A DNA stretch of 64,000 nucleotides from Metabacillus litoralis (GCF_020524045.1 NZ_JAIVKL010000006.1:248001-312000), one strand, 5' to 3'. Numbered from the stretch's first letter, positions 8,236 to 18,257 are shown. Translations and numbers: made by a program. Notes: generated by a model from the sequence alone, not told the origin.

Positions 8236-10302
8236 TTAGTCCCACCATTTAAATAGCTTATCAAACCATCGATCTTCTTCTTTCTCATTTTTATGGGAAT
8301 CATCTTCTTCTATTTCATTGATATGATCTTCACAATATTCGGTTGGTTCCGTTCCTGATAAATAGTAGGTGTATCTTTGTACAGGACATCCTTTTGTAGC
8401 AAGTTTGCCATTTTCGGGATTAATATAGACCCCTACAACACCGTCTGGTGGTCTAAATGCCTTTACGGATTGATCTTCCAACGCTTTTTCCATAAAATTA
8501 GACCAAATTGCTTTAGCGTAGCTGCGTTCTTGAACGAGATTGATTGTTTTTCCTTTATCATATCCTGTCCATACTCCAGTAACTAATTGCGGTGACATAC
8601 CTACCATCCAGCTATCTGTCGAAGTTGTTCCTGATTTACCTGCGTAATCTCTTGTTAAAGAATTTGCGATACTATGACCTGTTACTGATGTGTAGCTATT
8701 TAAGTTTGTGTCAAACATCCCTGTCATCATATGTGTTGTGACAAAAGCTGCTTGTTCATTTAATACCTGGTCTTTACTTTTAGCAGCTTTGTAAATCACT
8801 TCACCTTCTGCATTTTCAATTTTCGTAACAAACGTTGGTGTGATCTTATTTCCACCATTTCCAAGCATTCCATAAGCATTCACAAGCTCAATAAGCCTTA
8901 CAGGGGACGTGCCAAGGGCTGTTGATGGAATTTGTTTAATCTTAGAGGTTAGCCCGAATAGTTCTCCTGTTTTCGCGAGCTCCTCCATGCCAATGAACAT
9001 ATGTGTTTTTACAGCAAAGATATTATCTGACAAAGCGATTGCTTGCAGCATTGTAATAAAATCATCTGCATAATAATCGTTATAATTACTTGGTCTATAA
9101 TTTGCCTTACCATTATCATATGTGAAGGATGTTGGCTCACTCTTCATTTCAGTTGAAGGAGTAAATCCCTTTGTAATGGCTGCATAATAAAGTAAAGGCT
9201 TGATAGAAGAGCCAGGCTGCCTTTTAGCCTGTGTTGCCCGGTTAAAAGGGCTGTGCTCATAATCACGACCACCTATTAAAGCTTTGACATAACCTGTTTT
9301 TGGATCGATTGAAACAAGTCCTGCTTGAATATCAGATTTTTCGTCAATCGATTTCGCAACAAGTTCTTCAGCAATTTCTTGCATATCGAGATCCAATGTT
9401 GTATAAATTTTTAATCCTTGTGTTTGAATCATTTGTTCATCAATTTGTAATTCAGTTTCTAAAGAACTGATCATCGCATCTTGAAAATAAGGAGCAATAC
9501 CCTTTTGAATTTTATCTGCTTTTGTTTTATAAACAAGACGTTGATTTCGTGCACTTTCATATTGCTGCTCTGTAATATAACCTTCTTTTTTCATCATCTC
9601 TAGAATGATCGCTTGTCGTTTCTCCGCCTTATCTTGATTAATATATGGTGAATAAAGATTTGGTCCTTTTGGGATACCTACAAGAAGTGCTGCTTCAGCC
9701 AAAGTTAATGATTTAGAGCTTTTTCCGAAATAATAATTAGCTGCAGCTTCTATCCCATATACACCATGACCATAATAAATGGTATTTAAATAACCTTCTA
9801 AAATTTGATCCTTACTATAATTTTGCTCTAATCTAATGGTATATAAAGCTTCATTGAATTTGCGCTTCCAGGTTTTTTCATGCGCTAAATATAAGTTACG
9901 AGCGTACTGCTGTGTTATTGTACTCGCACCTTGTACCTTTGCCATTGCTTTTAGATCAGCGAGGGCAGCTCCTGCAATTCTTTTATAATCAAATCCATTA
10001 TGTTCATAAAAATTTTGATCCTCAATGGCTATCGTAGCTTGCAGCACATGTTTTGAAACAGAATCAAGAGTGACCCAATAGCGTTTTTGTCCATTATGCA
10101 ACTCACCTATTGTTGATCCATCATTTGCATAAATAATGGTTGATTGTGGCACTGCTAAAGAAGGAGCTCCTTGCCACTTTGCATATAAAACAACACTTAA
10201 TACAATTGTTGATAAAAAAATAAAGAATAATATACTAATGAATGTAAGAGCGCGAATCGTTTTTAATGTGATTTTCATACGTTTAGGTGTAATAACATCC
10301 AA
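8236..10302 (-). CDS. pbpG: Class A penicillin-binding protein 2D
   Basis: 688-residue bifunctional peptidoglycan synthase. An N-terminal membrane anchor (residues about 20-45) is followed by a GT51 glycosyltransferase domain with the catalytic pattern IAIEDQNFYEHNGFD and GASTITQQYARN. The transpeptidase domain carries SSIK near residue 365, SDN (ALSDNIFAV) and KSGT (AGKSGTT). It polymerises and cross-links glycan strands at the outer membrane face; in B. subtilis PbpG acts redundantly with PbpF in spore germ-cell-wall synthesis. A GTG at 10311 overlaps the AAGGAGG ribosome binding site and cannot be used, so the TTG at 10302 (8-nt spacing) was chosen. It gives the N-terminus MDVITPKRMKITLKTIRAL. 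Divergent from speE. Confidence 0.92.
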   Translation of the reverse strand: MDVITPKRMKITLKTIRALTFISILFFIFLSTIVLSVVLYAKWQGAPSLAVPQSTIIYANDGSTIGELHNGQKRYWVTLDSVSKHVLQATIAIEDQNFYEHNGFDYKRIAGAALADLKAMAKVQGASTITQQYARNLYLAHEKTWKRKFNEALYTIRLEQNYSKDQILEGYLNTIYYGHGVYGIEAAANYYFGKSSKSLTLAEAALLVGIPKGPNLYSPYINQDKAEKRQAIILEMMKKEGYITEQQYESARNQRLVYKTKADKIQKGIAPYFQDAMISSLETELQIDEQMIQTQGLKIYTTLDLDMQEIAEELVAKSIDEKSDIQAGLVSIDPKTGYVKALIGGRDYEHSPFNRATQAKRQPGSSIKPLLYYAAITKGFTPSTEMKSEPTSFTYDNGKANYRPSNYNDYYADDFITMLQAIALSDNIFAVKTHMFIGMEELAKTGELFGLTSKIKQIPSTALGTSPVRLIELVNAYGMLGNGGNKITPTFVTKIENAEGEVIYKAAKSKDQVLNEQAAFVTTHMMTGMFDTNLNSYTSVTGHSIANSLTRDYAGKSGTTSTDSWMVGMSPQLVTGVWTGYDKGKTINLVQERSYAKAIWSNFMEKALEDQSVKAFRPPDGVVGVYINPENGKLATKGCPVQRYTYYLSGTEPTEYCEDHINEIEEDDSHKNEKEEDRWFDKLFKWWD

Positions 10303-10311
10303 TTTGCTCAC

Positions 10312-10654
10312 CTCCTTATTTTTAATGACGGACGTGTATACTATTAGCCATTATGAGTTTTTTACAAGCTTTTTAAACATTTTGATAAAAAGTCATAGAT
10401 TTTTCCTTGAATTTCTGCTAGATTCAACTATAGCTTTAAAGAATTAACAGTTCGTTTTATTGAGAAAGAAAAGCTTTTCCTGTCTAGTTAAAAACGAGAT
10501 AAAAACCAATAGAAAATTACCGGATGCTATTTCGAACAACCGGTTAAAATAATATAAGACAAGCTATATACGAGGGCACTTTTCACTTTGAGTTTTAAAT
10601 TTAAAGAGTAAGGATAAACGTATAGTAAAAGCTAGTTGAAAGGATGGTAAGAAG
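10312..10654. other. Divergent intergenic region pbpG/speE
   Basis: 340 bp between divergently transcribed genes. It must hold both promoters. No repeat or strong palindrome was recognised. Confidence 0.5.
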
Positions 10655-11485
10655 ATGAGCGAATTATGGTACACAGAAAAACAGACGAAGAATTTTGGAA
10701 TTACGTTAAAAGTTAAACAAACGTTACATACAGAACAATCAGATTTTCAATATTTAGAAATGGTTGAAACAGAAGAATTTGGTAACATGCTTTTCCTAGA
10801 TGGAATGGTGATGACTTCTCAAAAAGACGAATTTGTTTATCACGAAATGGTAGCTCATGTACCATTATTTACACACCCAAATCCTGAAAATGTCCTTGTT
10901 GTTGGTGGTGGAGACGGAGGAGTTATCCGCGAAGTTCTTAAACACCCTCAAGTAAAAAAAGCAACACTTGTTGATATTGATGGTAAGGTTATTGAGTATT
11001 CGAAGAAATTCCTACCTGAAATTGCAGGGAAACTAGATGATCCACGTGTTGATGTAAAAGTGGGTGATGGCTTCATGCATATTGCAGAAAGCGAAAATGA
11101 ATATGATGTGATTATGGTTGATTCAACAGAGCCAATGGGACCTGCAGTGAACTTATTCACAAAAGGATTTTATGCTGGTATCTCAAAAGCATTAAAAGAA
11201 GATGGCGTATTTGTTGCACAAACAGACAACCCATGGTTCACACCTGAACTTATTACAAATGTTCAACGTGATGTGAAGGAAATCTTCCCAATCACACGTC
11301 TTTATACAGCAAACATCCCAACATACCCAAGTGGATTATGGACATTCACAATCGGATCAAAAAAATACGATCCACTAGAAGTAAGCGAAGATCGTTTCCA
11401 CGAAATCGAAACAAAATACTACACAAAAGAACTTCACAAAGCATGCTTTGTATTACCGAAGTTTGTAAGTGACTTGATTAAATAG
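10655..11485 (+). CDS. speE: Spermidine synthase
   Basis: 276-residue polyamine aminopropyltransferase. It transfers the aminopropyl group of decarboxylated S-adenosylmethionine to putrescine to give spermidine. The nucleotide-binding motif GGGDGG is at residues 84-89, the DID loop at 107-109 and the catalytic aspartate region DSTEPMGPA begins at residue 156. The gate-keeping N-terminal strand segment ([17 protein letters not shown]) is typical. The ATG at 10655 follows AAAGGATGG. The next gene encodes agmatinase, which supplies putrescine, so the two form a pathway unit, though a 210-bp repeat has been inserted between them. Confidence 0.95.
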   Translation: MSELWYTEKQTKNFGITLKVKQTLHTEQSDFQYLEMVETEEFGNMLFLDGMVMTSQKDEFVYHEMVAHVPLFTHPNPENVLVVGGGDGGVIREVLKHPQVKKATLVDIDGKVIEYSKKFLPEIAGKLDDPRVDVKVGDGFMHIAESENEYDVIMVDSTEPMGPAVNLFTKGFYAGISKALKEDGVFVAQTDNPWFTPELITNVQRDVKEIFPITRLYTANIPTYPSGLWTFTIGSKKYDPLEVSEDRFHEIETKYYTKELHKACFVLPKFVSDLIK

Positions 11486-11690
11486 AAAAGCGTAATCGCC
11501 TTGATTAGGCCCGACAAGCTTAAGGGGCTCAAGAATTGAAGGTGCACTTTACCTTCAACTCCCTGAGACACTTAAGACCTCGAGGGGCTAGGCGATGTAG
11601 CTAGCCAAATAGAAAAGCGTAATCGCCTGTACAGCCTCGGGCAAGCTTAAGAGGCGAGGCAAGTAAAGTGAGGGTTCATTCTCTCACTTT
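11486..11690 (-). repeat. Family C repeat in speE-speB spacer (1.5 units, reverse)
   Basis: Contains AGAAAAGCGTAATCGCCT twice (from 11486 and 11610) and GACCTCGAGGGGCTAGGCG, the reverse complement of the tandem array at 59411-59705. It separates two genes of one pathway. Confidence 0.7.
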
Positions 11691-11713
11691 TTTTAAAGAA
11701 CGGAGGAATTTTC

Positions 11714-12595
11714 ATGAAATTTGATGAAGCATATTCAGGTAATGTATTTATAAAAAGTCATCCGAATTATGAGGAAAGTGAAGCAGTCATTTATGGTATG
11801 CCAATGGACTGGACGGTTAGTTATCGACCAGGCTCTCGTTTTGGTCCATCAAGAATACGAGAAGTGTCAATTGGACTTGAAGAATATAGTCCATATTTAG
11901 ATAAAGAACTAGATGAAGTGAAATATTTTGATGCTGGAGATATTCCTCTTCCATTTGGTAATCCACAAAAAAGTATTGAATTGATTGAAGAATATATCGA
12001 TTCTTTATTAAGAGATGACAAGTATCCGTTAGGAATGGGTGGGGAGCACTTAGTTTCTTGGCCTGTTATGAAGGCAATGTATAAAAAATACCCTGATTTA
12101 GCGATCATTCATATGGATGCACATACAGATCTACGTGATGATTATGAAGGTGAACCTTTATCACACTCAACACCAATTAAAAAGATTGCAAATTTAATTG
12201 GTCCTACTAATGTGTACTCTTTTGGCATACGTTCAGGAATGAAAGAAGAGTTTAAGTGGGCAAAAGAAGTAGGTATGCATATTTCTAAATTTGAAGTACT
12301 TGAGCCATTGAAAGAAATATTACCAAAGCTTGCTGGACGACCTGTGTACGTAACCATCGATATCGATGTGTTAGATCCTGCACACGCACCTGGTACAGGA
12401 ACAGTTGATGCAGGTGGGATTACATCAAAAGAGCTACTAGCTTCAATTCATGCAATAGCAGCATCTGATGTGCGTGTTGTTGGCTCTGATTTAGTTGAAG
12501 TAGCACCAATCTATGATCCATCAGAACAAACAGCTAATACAGCTAGCAAGATCTTAAGAGAAATGATACTTGGTTGGGTACAGAAAAAAGGATAA
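11714..12595 (+). CDS. speB: Agmatinase
   Basis: 293-residue ureohydrolase of the arginase family. It hydrolyses agmatine to putrescine and urea, the substrate-supply step for SpeE. Binuclear manganese ligands are all visible: H112 in GGEH, D135, H137 and D139 in DAHTD, and D216 and D218 in DIDVLDP. The ATG at 11714 follows ACGGAGG. It ends just before a strong terminator. The order speE-speB matches B. subtilis. Confidence 0.95.
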   Translation: MKFDEAYSGNVFIKSHPNYEESEAVIYGMPMDWTVSYRPGSRFGPSRIREVSIGLEEYSPYLDKELDEVKYFDAGDIPLPFGNPQKSIELIEEYIDSLLRDDKYPLGMGGEHLVSWPVMKAMYKKYPDLAIIHMDAHTDLRDDYEGEPLSHSTPIKKIANLIGPTNVYSFGIRSGMKEEFKWAKEVGMHISKFEVLEPLKEILPKLAGRPVYVTIDIDVLDPAHAPGTGTVDAGGITSKELLASIHAIAASDVRVVGSDLVEVAPIYDPSEQTANTASKILREMILGWVQKKG

Positions 12596-12600
12596 TAGTG

Positions 12601-12636
12601 TGGGGTCAGACTCTCGGGGTCTGACCCCATTTTTAT
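12601..12636 (+). terminator. Terminator of speB
   Basis: TGGGGTCAGAC pairs with GTCTGACCCCA around a short loop, followed by five T. Confidence 0.9.
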
Positions 12637-12954
12637 TACGAATATGTGTAACATCTGTCATCTTAAGGTTATATTTTGTCATATTTTATAGTGAGTGAAA
12701 ACTTGTCAACAATCATATATAACTAAAAAATTGGATACTGTTCCATTTTTTCCTGAAATATAGTTACTATTACATAGATTGAAATTTTTTAATGTTTTAT
12801 ATTTTTCCTAATAGAAAATAGGTATTTATATGTCAATTTTCCTATTAAGTAATCTGTTTTTTTATAGTTTGTTAAAATCTCCCTCAATTATGACAAAAAA
12901 CCACATGTTACGATATGTGCGAAAGGCAGAGAAGAATTGGGGAGGATAAATGAA

Positions 12955-13638
12955 ATGAAAAAGAAACTATTAGTATCAATCGTTGCTAGTGCAGCAATAT
13001 TGATGGCAAATCCAATAGCTAATCAGGCGGATGCTGCCTCAAATACGACGTATACAAAGGTATATACTTATAAATCTAGTAATCTGAGTGCAGAACAAAT
13101 AAATGCTTTATTTGAGAAGTATTTTAAAAATATTCACGTTCAACAGCAACCGGTAGAGCAACAACAGGTGACAACACCCGTTACACAACCTACTCAACAG
13201 CCTGTTCAGCAACAACCTGCTCAAAAAGAAGACACATCAAATGAACAAGCAGGTTACCAGCTTAATCAATTCGAACAGCAAGTGGTAGATTTGACTAATC
13301 AGGAGCGTGCTAAAAATGGTTTGTCAGCTTTAAAGGTTGATACTGCTCTTAGTAAAGTAGCACGTGAGAAATCACTAGATATGCAAAGAAACAATTATTT
13401 TTCACATACAAGTCCAACGTACGGTTCACCTTTTGACATGATGAAGAAATTTGCTATCACCTATCGTGCAGCTGGTGAAAATATCGCGAAAGGCCAGCGT
13501 ACACCAGAAGAAGTTGTAAATGCATGGATGAATAGCGCCGGACATCGTAAAAACATTTTAAGTGCAAACTTTACACATATTGGTGTGGGATATGTTTCGA
13601 GCGGTAATTATTGGACACAGCAGTTTATCGGGAAATAA
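12955..13638 (+). CDS. Secreted CAP-domain (SCP/YkwD-like) protein
   Basis: 227-residue secreted protein. A signal peptide (MKKKLLVSIVASAAILMANP, with likely cleavage after ANQADA) is followed by a Gln/Pro/Thr-rich linker at about residues 60-105 and a C-terminal CAP domain (residues 110-227). The CAP signature is clear: LTNQERAKNGLSAL, SHTSPTYGSPFDMM, GENIAKGQRTPEEVV and HRKNIL. Bacterial CAP proteins are found at the cell surface and in spores; their biochemical activity is mostly unknown. An in-frame TTG at 12937 overlaps the GGGGAGG ribosome binding site, so the ATG at 12955 (9-nt spacing) was chosen. An out-of-frame ATG lies at 12950. Confidence 0.88.
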   Translation: MKKKLLVSIVASAAILMANPIANQADAASNTTYTKVYTYKSSNLSAEQINALFEKYFKNIHVQQQPVEQQQVTTPVTQPTQQPVQQQPAQKEDTSNEQAGYQLNQFEQQVVDLTNQERAKNGLSALKVDTALSKVAREKSLDMQRNNYFSHTSPTYGSPFDMMKKFAITYRAAGENIAKGQRTPEEVVNAWMNSAGHRKNILSANFTHIGVGYVSSGNYWTQQFIGK

Positions 13639-13644
13639 CATGAA

Positions 13645-13679
13645 GGAAGCGGCTAGCATATGACTAGTCGCTTTTTTTG
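13645..13679 (+). terminator. Terminator of the CAP-domain gene
   Basis: AGCGGCTAG pairs with CTAGTCGCT (one G-T pair), followed by seven T. Confidence 0.85.
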
Positions 13680-13696
13680 AGGTAGGGATTAGATTA

Positions 13697-13715
13697 TTGT
13701 CGAATTATGTCGAAA
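13697..13715. promoter_or_regulatory. Two tandem Spo0A-box-like sites
   Basis: TTGTCGAA at 13697 and TGTCGAAA at 13708. Both contain the 0A-box core TGTCGAA, and the cores are exactly 10 bp apart. They lie 260 bp upstream of ywiB. A similar TTCGACATAATTCG occurs at about 20845, so this could also be a dispersed motif. Confidence 0.35.
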
Positions 13716-13737
13716 ATCTAATATATTGACTATTTCG

Positions 13738-13830
13738 GCAAATAAAATCAAAGAAACAGCAAATAAAAAGAACAAATCAGCAAATAAAATGCCCACTATA
13801 GCAAATAAACTCCCTCAAACAGCAAATAAC
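13738..13830 (+). repeat. Five GCAAATAA boxes phased at exactly 21 bp
   Basis: GCAAATAA starts at 13738, 13759, 13780, 13801 and 13822, each 21 bp after the last. The 13 bp between boxes are not conserved apart from a preceding CA/TA. A small hairpin (GTTCCA/TGGAAC) follows. The spacing is two DNA helical turns, so the boxes lie on one DNA face, as in iterons or multi-site operators. Confidence 0.75.
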
Positions 13831-13975
13831 ATCATAAACGACGTTCCAATGACATGGAACACTCCCAAATATAAGTAGAATTCCCCCGTAATATCAACAA
13901 TCTTCACCTTGCTAAGTTGCAAATCGTTCTTTATAATATTAAAGTTAAGGATATGAATGAAAAGGGAGTGTCTAC

Positions 13976-14407
13976 ATGACAGAAAGCACACCTGTTTCAA
14001 TTAAAGTTGTTTCAGAAATTCATAATGAGAAAGATCACGACATCGAAAAGATTGAAGTGGATACAACAGGAGAGTATATCGAAAAGGGTCATTCCATTTA
14101 CCTTCGATACAATGAAGAGCATGAGCTTGGATCTGTAAGGACAACTGTGAAGATTGGTGAAGATGAGGTTGTTGTGATGCGATCTGGTGCTGTGACGATG
14201 AAGCAACGCTTTATTCAAGCGATACCAACAGTGACAGACTATGGCACTCCTTTTGGGAAGCTACAGCTTCAAACATTTACACATAATCTACAATTTGAAA
14301 AAACAGAGCTTGAAGATAGGCTCGTTATTTTATATGATTTGCAAATAGATGAAAATGAAAAGCATGTACATAAACTAAGTATTTCGTATAAGGAGGATAA
14401 AAAATGA
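13976..14407 (+). CDS. ywiB: YwiB, DUF1934 beta-barrel protein
   Basis: 143-residue protein of the DUF1934/YwiB family, expected to fold as a small beta-barrel. Function is unknown. It is known by its position directly before argS in Bacillus and by the pattern of alternating beta-strand residues ([20 protein letters not shown], then [14 protein letters not shown]). The stop codon overlaps the argS start (ATGA, 4 bp), with the argS ribosome binding site AAGGAGG inside its last codons. This indicates translational coupling. ATG at 13976 follows AAGGGAGTG. Confidence 0.85.
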   Translation: MTESTPVSIKVVSEIHNEKDHDIEKIEVDTTGEYIEKGHSIYLRYNEEHELGSVRTTVKIGEDEVVVMRSGAVTMKQRFIQAIPTVTDYGTPFGKLQLQTFTHNLQFEKTELEDRLVILYDLQIDENEKHVHKLSISYKEDKK

Positions 14408-16074
14408 ACATAGTTGAGCAAGTAAAAGAACGGTTAAAAGATGAAGTGAAAGCAGCAGTTTTAAAGGCTGGTTTAGCAGAAGAAGCGCAGATTCCAGATG
14501 TTTTATTAGAGCTACCGAAAGAAAAAGCACATGGTGATTATTCAACAAACATGGCGATGCAGTTAGCGCGAGTGGCAAAGAAGGCACCTCGTATGATTGC
14601 CGAGGAAATTGTTGCTAATTTTGATAAAGAAAAAGGCTCTATTGATAAAATTGAAATTGCAGGACCTGGGTTTATTAATTTTTATATGAATAATAGCTAT
14701 TTAACAGACTTAATTCCATCTATCTTAAAAGCAGGAACAAGCTATGGAGAGACAAATGTAGGTAATAATGAAAAACTACAAGTTGAGTTTGTTTCAGCTA
14801 ATCCTACTGGGGATCTGCATTTAGGACATGCGCGTGGAGCAGCTGTTGGCGATTCTTTATGTAATGTTTTAGCAAAAGCAGGCTATGATGTGTCACGTGA
14901 ATACTATATCAATGATGCGGGAAATCAAATTAATAATTTAGCTCGTTCAGTTGAAGCTCGTTATCTACAAGCATTAGGTAAGGATGCGGAGATGCCTGAA
15001 GATGGTTATCATGGTCAAGATATCGTTGGGATCGGGAAAAAGCTTGCTGAAGAATTTGGAGATCAATATGCTAACCAATCTAGTGAAGAGCGTTTAAGCT
15101 TTTTTAGAGAATATGGCTTGAAATATGAAATGGGTAAACTGAAAGCTGACTTAGAGGAGTTCCGTGTGCCATTTGATGTATGGTATTCTGAAACATCTTT
15201 ATATCATAATGGGAAAATTGATACTGCTTTAGCGGCATTAAAGGAAAAAGGTCATATTTATGAAGAAGAGGGAGCAACATGGTTCCGCTCAACAACATTT
15301 GGTGATGACAAAGATCGTGTATTGATTAAGAATGATGGATCTTATACGTACTTAACACCTGATATTGCTTATCATAAGGACAAGCTTGATCGTGGGTTTA
15401 CAAAGCTTATTAACGTATGGGGTGCTGACCATCATGGTTATATTCCACGTATGAAAGCAGCAATTGAAGCGTTAGGATATGGCAAGGATACGTTAGAGGT
15501 TGAAATCATTCAGCTTGTTCATCTTTATAAAGATGGTGAGAAAATGAAGATGAGTAAACGTACTGGTAAAGCTGTAACAATGAGAGATTTGATTGAAGAA
15601 GTAGGTCTTGATGCAGTTCGTTACTTCTTTGCAATGAGAAGTGCTGATACACATATGGATTTTGATCTTGATTTAGCTGTTTCAAAATCAAATGAAAACC
15701 CAGTTTATTATGCTCAATATGCACATGCGCGTATTTGCAGCATGCTTCGCCAAGGTGAGGAACAAGGACTTACTTTTGAGGATAATTTAAAGCTTGATGA
15801 AATTTCATCAGAAAAGGAATTTGACCTACTGAAGAAATTAGGCGAATTCCCACAAGCTGTTACAGAAGCTGCACAAAAACGAATTCCACACCGAATCACA
15901 AATTATATTTTTGATTTGGCATCAACTTTACACAGCTTTTATAATGCTGAAAAAGTGCTGGATCCTGAAAATAAAGAAAAAAGTCGTGCAAGACTTGCGT
16001 TAATGAAATCAACACAAGTGACACTACAAAATGCACTAACATTAATTGGTGTTTCTGCTCCTGAAAAAATGTAA
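14404..16074 (+). CDS. argS: Arginyl-tRNA synthetase
   Basis: 556-residue class I aminoacyl-tRNA synthetase that attaches arginine to tRNA-Arg. The N-terminal Arg-S domain (residues about 1-85) is followed by the HIGH motif HLGHARG (139-145) and the KMSKRTG motif near residue 381; a DALR anticodon-binding domain ends the protein (YAQYAHARI onwards). Length equals that of B. subtilis ArgRS. The ATG overlaps the ywiB stop codon. No T-box leader was seen upstream. After the gene comes the composite repeat D2 instead of a simple terminator. Confidence 0.97.
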   Translation: MNIVEQVKERLKDEVKAAVLKAGLAEEAQIPDVLLELPKEKAHGDYSTNMAMQLARVAKKAPRMIAEEIVANFDKEKGSIDKIEIAGPGFINFYMNNSYLTDLIPSILKAGTSYGETNVGNNEKLQVEFVSANPTGDLHLGHARGAAVGDSLCNVLAKAGYDVSREYYINDAGNQINNLARSVEARYLQALGKDAEMPEDGYHGQDIVGIGKKLAEEFGDQYANQSSEERLSFFREYGLKYEMGKLKADLEEFRVPFDVWYSETSLYHNGKIDTALAALKEKGHIYEEEGATWFRSTTFGDDKDRVLIKNDGSYTYLTPDIAYHKDKLDRGFTKLINVWGADHHGYIPRMKAAIEALGYGKDTLEVEIIQLVHLYKDGEKMKMSKRTGKAVTMRDLIEEVGLDAVRYFFAMRSADTHMDFDLDLAVSKSNENPVYYAQYAHARICSMLRQGEEQGLTFEDNLKLDEISSEKEFDLLKKLGEFPQAVTEAAQKRIPHRITNYIFDLASTLHSFYNAEKVLDPENKEKSRARLALMKSTQVTLQNALTLIGVSAPEKM

Positions 16075-16076
16075 CA

Positions 16077-16405
16077 GGAAAAAGATTGGGACATAATTAA
16101 AGATGTCATACAAAAAGACGAATAAATCTAAATTCAGTTAAGCTGAAAGAAACAAGTTCGTTCCATTGCGCTGCAGACACTCCATTCGCCGGGGAGGAAG
16201 CTGAGCCTCCTCGACGCAAGCGCCTTCGGGGTCTCAGCCTTTCCTCAATTCCCGTAGGTGCCCTAGTGTCTTCCGCTCCATTCCACTAATTCTTAAAAAA
16301 GGTTTCTAAAATCAAAAAATCTATTGTAGACGACAAATAAAAACCCGAACTATTAGGCGAATGATTAATTGACATATCACCTAATAATTCGGGTTTTTCA
16401 TTAGC
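16077..16405 (+). repeat. Composite repeat block, copy D2
   Basis: Nearly identical to 5374-5690: lead segment, GC-rich family B repeat (16158-16287) and closing hairpin (16341-16398) with a T-run. It follows argS directly. Confidence 0.88.
16341..16400. terminator. Hairpin after argS (end of block D2)
   Basis: AAACCCGAACTATTAGG pairs with CCTAATAATTCGGGTTT and is followed by five T on the plus strand, so it can terminate argS transcription. Confidence 0.75.
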
Positions 16406-16474
16406 TTTAATACTTATTTCCCAGCCTCTTTTGTTCAAAAAATTAAAAGGATAAAGTTTTTACTTAGTTTTAGT

Positions 16475-16595
16475 GTCTAGCTCTATGATTTATCGGCTCG
16501 AGCCATAAGTCAAATAGGAATGTAAGACAAAGAGCAACTTCTATTTCCTATTTACATTATGCTTTACGCTGATAGGCGGGCACCTTGCGCTTTTT
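16475..16595. repeat. Degenerate family C repeat
   Basis: Contains GTGTCTAGCT, GGCTCGAGCCATAAGTCAA and, at the end, GCGGGCACCTTGCGCTTTTT, matching the order of segments in the 124-bp unit at 59411. It is much diverged. Confidence 0.5.
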
Positions 16596-16598
16596 AAA

Positions 16599-18257
16599 TT
16601 ACCACTGAACTGTGTAACTACTATTCGATGATGGAGTATTCCAAACATTATTGCTTCCAGGCTCCCATGATTTCACTACATTATTTGAGCCTGCAACAAC
16701 TGCTTTAAATTCATAATAACGATTTGCAGCTATATAAGCAGAGCCTCTCCAGTCTTGGTATGTGCTGTTCCATGTTAGCTTAATTTTTTTACCATCGGCA
16801 TTATTCCACATGCCCATTTCCCAACGGTTTCCTGTTACATAAACGGTATCACCAGAAGAGGTAGGAGCATTTTTAACAATGAAATCAACTTTGATTGGTT
16901 GAAGAACTAAAATATCTCTAAAACGATCCATCTCAGCTGTTTTTGTTCCATTTGAATTGACTACATTTGCTAAGCGAAGTAGTGTAAATCCACTAAAGCC
17001 TTCGTTAAATAAATGTTGAGCAGTGTTGCGGTAGCGTGATTCACTATAGCTTGCATCAGAGCTTGAAATGGCTAATGCATTTTCACCATTCAAAACGATT
17101 CCTCTTTGAGTTGCAAGGTTAGCAATTTGTGTAACAAGTGATTTAGGAGCTGAATAGTATGGGCTTGTATAAGCCTGGCTATTGTCCATTTCCAAGCAAG
17201 TAAATGTTAGGTGTAGATTACTCGCTTTAAATTGATCTAAAATTTTCGCATAATCATAATATCCCGCAGAATATTCAGTTGCATGTGGCATGTATGGATC
17301 ATTCATTTTCCAATGAAGTCCAGCAATCTTGGCACCAATTGGTACACCAAATGTAGAGTCGAAGTTTTGATGTGCTTTACTGCTAATTAAAGAAAGGTGT
17401 TTTGTTAAAACACTTTGGTACCAATTCATAAAGTCCTTACCATATTGACTATTGTAAGCAGCACCTGAAGTGAAGAAATTATCGCCATCGGATGGTGGAT
17501 TCACTTGACTAAATGAAGATAAATTAGTGTTCCAAGCAGCGTTCAAGCTACTGATTGTTCCATATTTTGCTTGCATATTATTTCTGAAATCTGTTTTAGC
17601 TGTTTCTGTATAAGCTTGTAATTTTCCTCTTGATGGATAGCTCCACCCATCACCAGTAACATAGGATGGAAAACGTAGTTCACCAGCTGGTCCACCACTT
17701 AAATAGATTTTAACAATGATATCTTTATAATCTGAGAAGTTTTGAGCGAAAGATGCATAAAGCTCGTTATATTGAGTTGAGATCACATTTGTTGCCCATG
17801 GTGAGACGGTTTCTTTATTCACATAACCTGTTTCTGACTCGTGTGTTAACACATCTTCGCTAGCAAGATTCCAGACCCAGTTAGGAACAGGAATATTACA
17901 ATCATCCCCAACATTTCCTCCACATTGGTGTGTTGAAATAATTGGCACCCATTTTAATCCTGAATCTCTGACAACCTGAGCATACTTACGATAATAAGAC
18001 CAATCAAACTGATTATTGCCATTCTTTTCAACATCGCCCCACCAAACATCAGTTGTTAAGGCATAAACTCCATTGCTTTTTAAAGTAGCAAGCTGTTTTG
18101 CGAAATCAGTCCAATTTGTGATTTTTGTTAATGGGGCCATCACATACGCTTTGTAATCTGACTTAATATCAGCAGAAGCTGACGGATTAAAAAGTGTTGT
18201 TGTGGCTAAGAGAATAATAATAAAACTGATGCTAACTTGTTTGAGAAATCTTTTCAC
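16599..18257 (-). CDS. Secreted beta-amylase (GH14) with CBM20
   Basis: 552-residue exo-acting amylase that releases maltose from the non-reducing ends of starch. Signal peptide at residues 1-29 (ending NPSASA), then a GH14 TIM barrel with the family signature TTDVWWGDVEKNG. Catalytic glutamates lie in GPAGELRFPSY (about residue 200) and LNGENAL (about 390). The C-terminal 98 residues are a CBM20 starch-binding domain (VYVTGNRWEMGMWN). Architecture matches the Bacillus cereus enzyme. The GTG at 18257 is preceded by GGGGG at the right distance. The upstream region carries several palindromic operators. It is absent from this position in B. subtilis, so it is an accessory insertion between argS and uvsE. 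Confidence 0.93.
   Translation of the reverse strand: MKRFLKQVSISFIIILLATTTLFNPSASADIKSDYKAYVMAPLTKITNWTDFAKQLATLKSNGVYALTTDVWWGDVEKNGNNQFDWSYYRKYAQVVRDSGLKWVPIISTHQCGGNVGDDCNIPVPNWVWNLASEDVLTHESETGYVNKETVSPWATNVISTQYNELYASFAQNFSDYKDIIVKIYLSGGPAGELRFPSYVTGDGWSYPSRGKLQAYTETAKTDFRNNMQAKYGTISSLNAAWNTNLSSFSQVNPPSDGDNFFTSGAAYNSQYGKDFMNWYQSVLTKHLSLISSKAHQNFDSTFGVPIGAKIAGLHWKMNDPYMPHATEYSAGYYDYAKILDQFKASNLHLTFTCLEMDNSQAYTSPYYSAPKSLVTQIANLATQRGIVLNGENALAISSSDASYSESRYRNTAQHLFNEGFSGFTLLRLANVVNSNGTKTAEMDRFRDILVLQPIKVDFIVKNAPTSSGDTVYVTGNRWEMGMWNNADGKKIKLTWNSTYQDWRGSAYIAANRYYEFKAVVAGSNNVVKSWEPGSNNVWNTPSSNSSYTVQW

Noticed and set aside
8377-8586. 69-residue plus-strand frame inside pbpG
   Set aside because: Antisense to the well-conserved transpeptidase end of pbpG, with no start signals.
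13738-13830. Regular short repeats as a CRISPR array
   Set aside because: Repeat core is only about 8-10 bp and spacers 11-13 bp, far below CRISPR sizes, and no cas genes are present.
13831-14403. T-box leader for argS
   Set aside because: No T-box sequence (AGGGTGGNACCGCG) or specifier stem was found; argS is coupled to ywiB.
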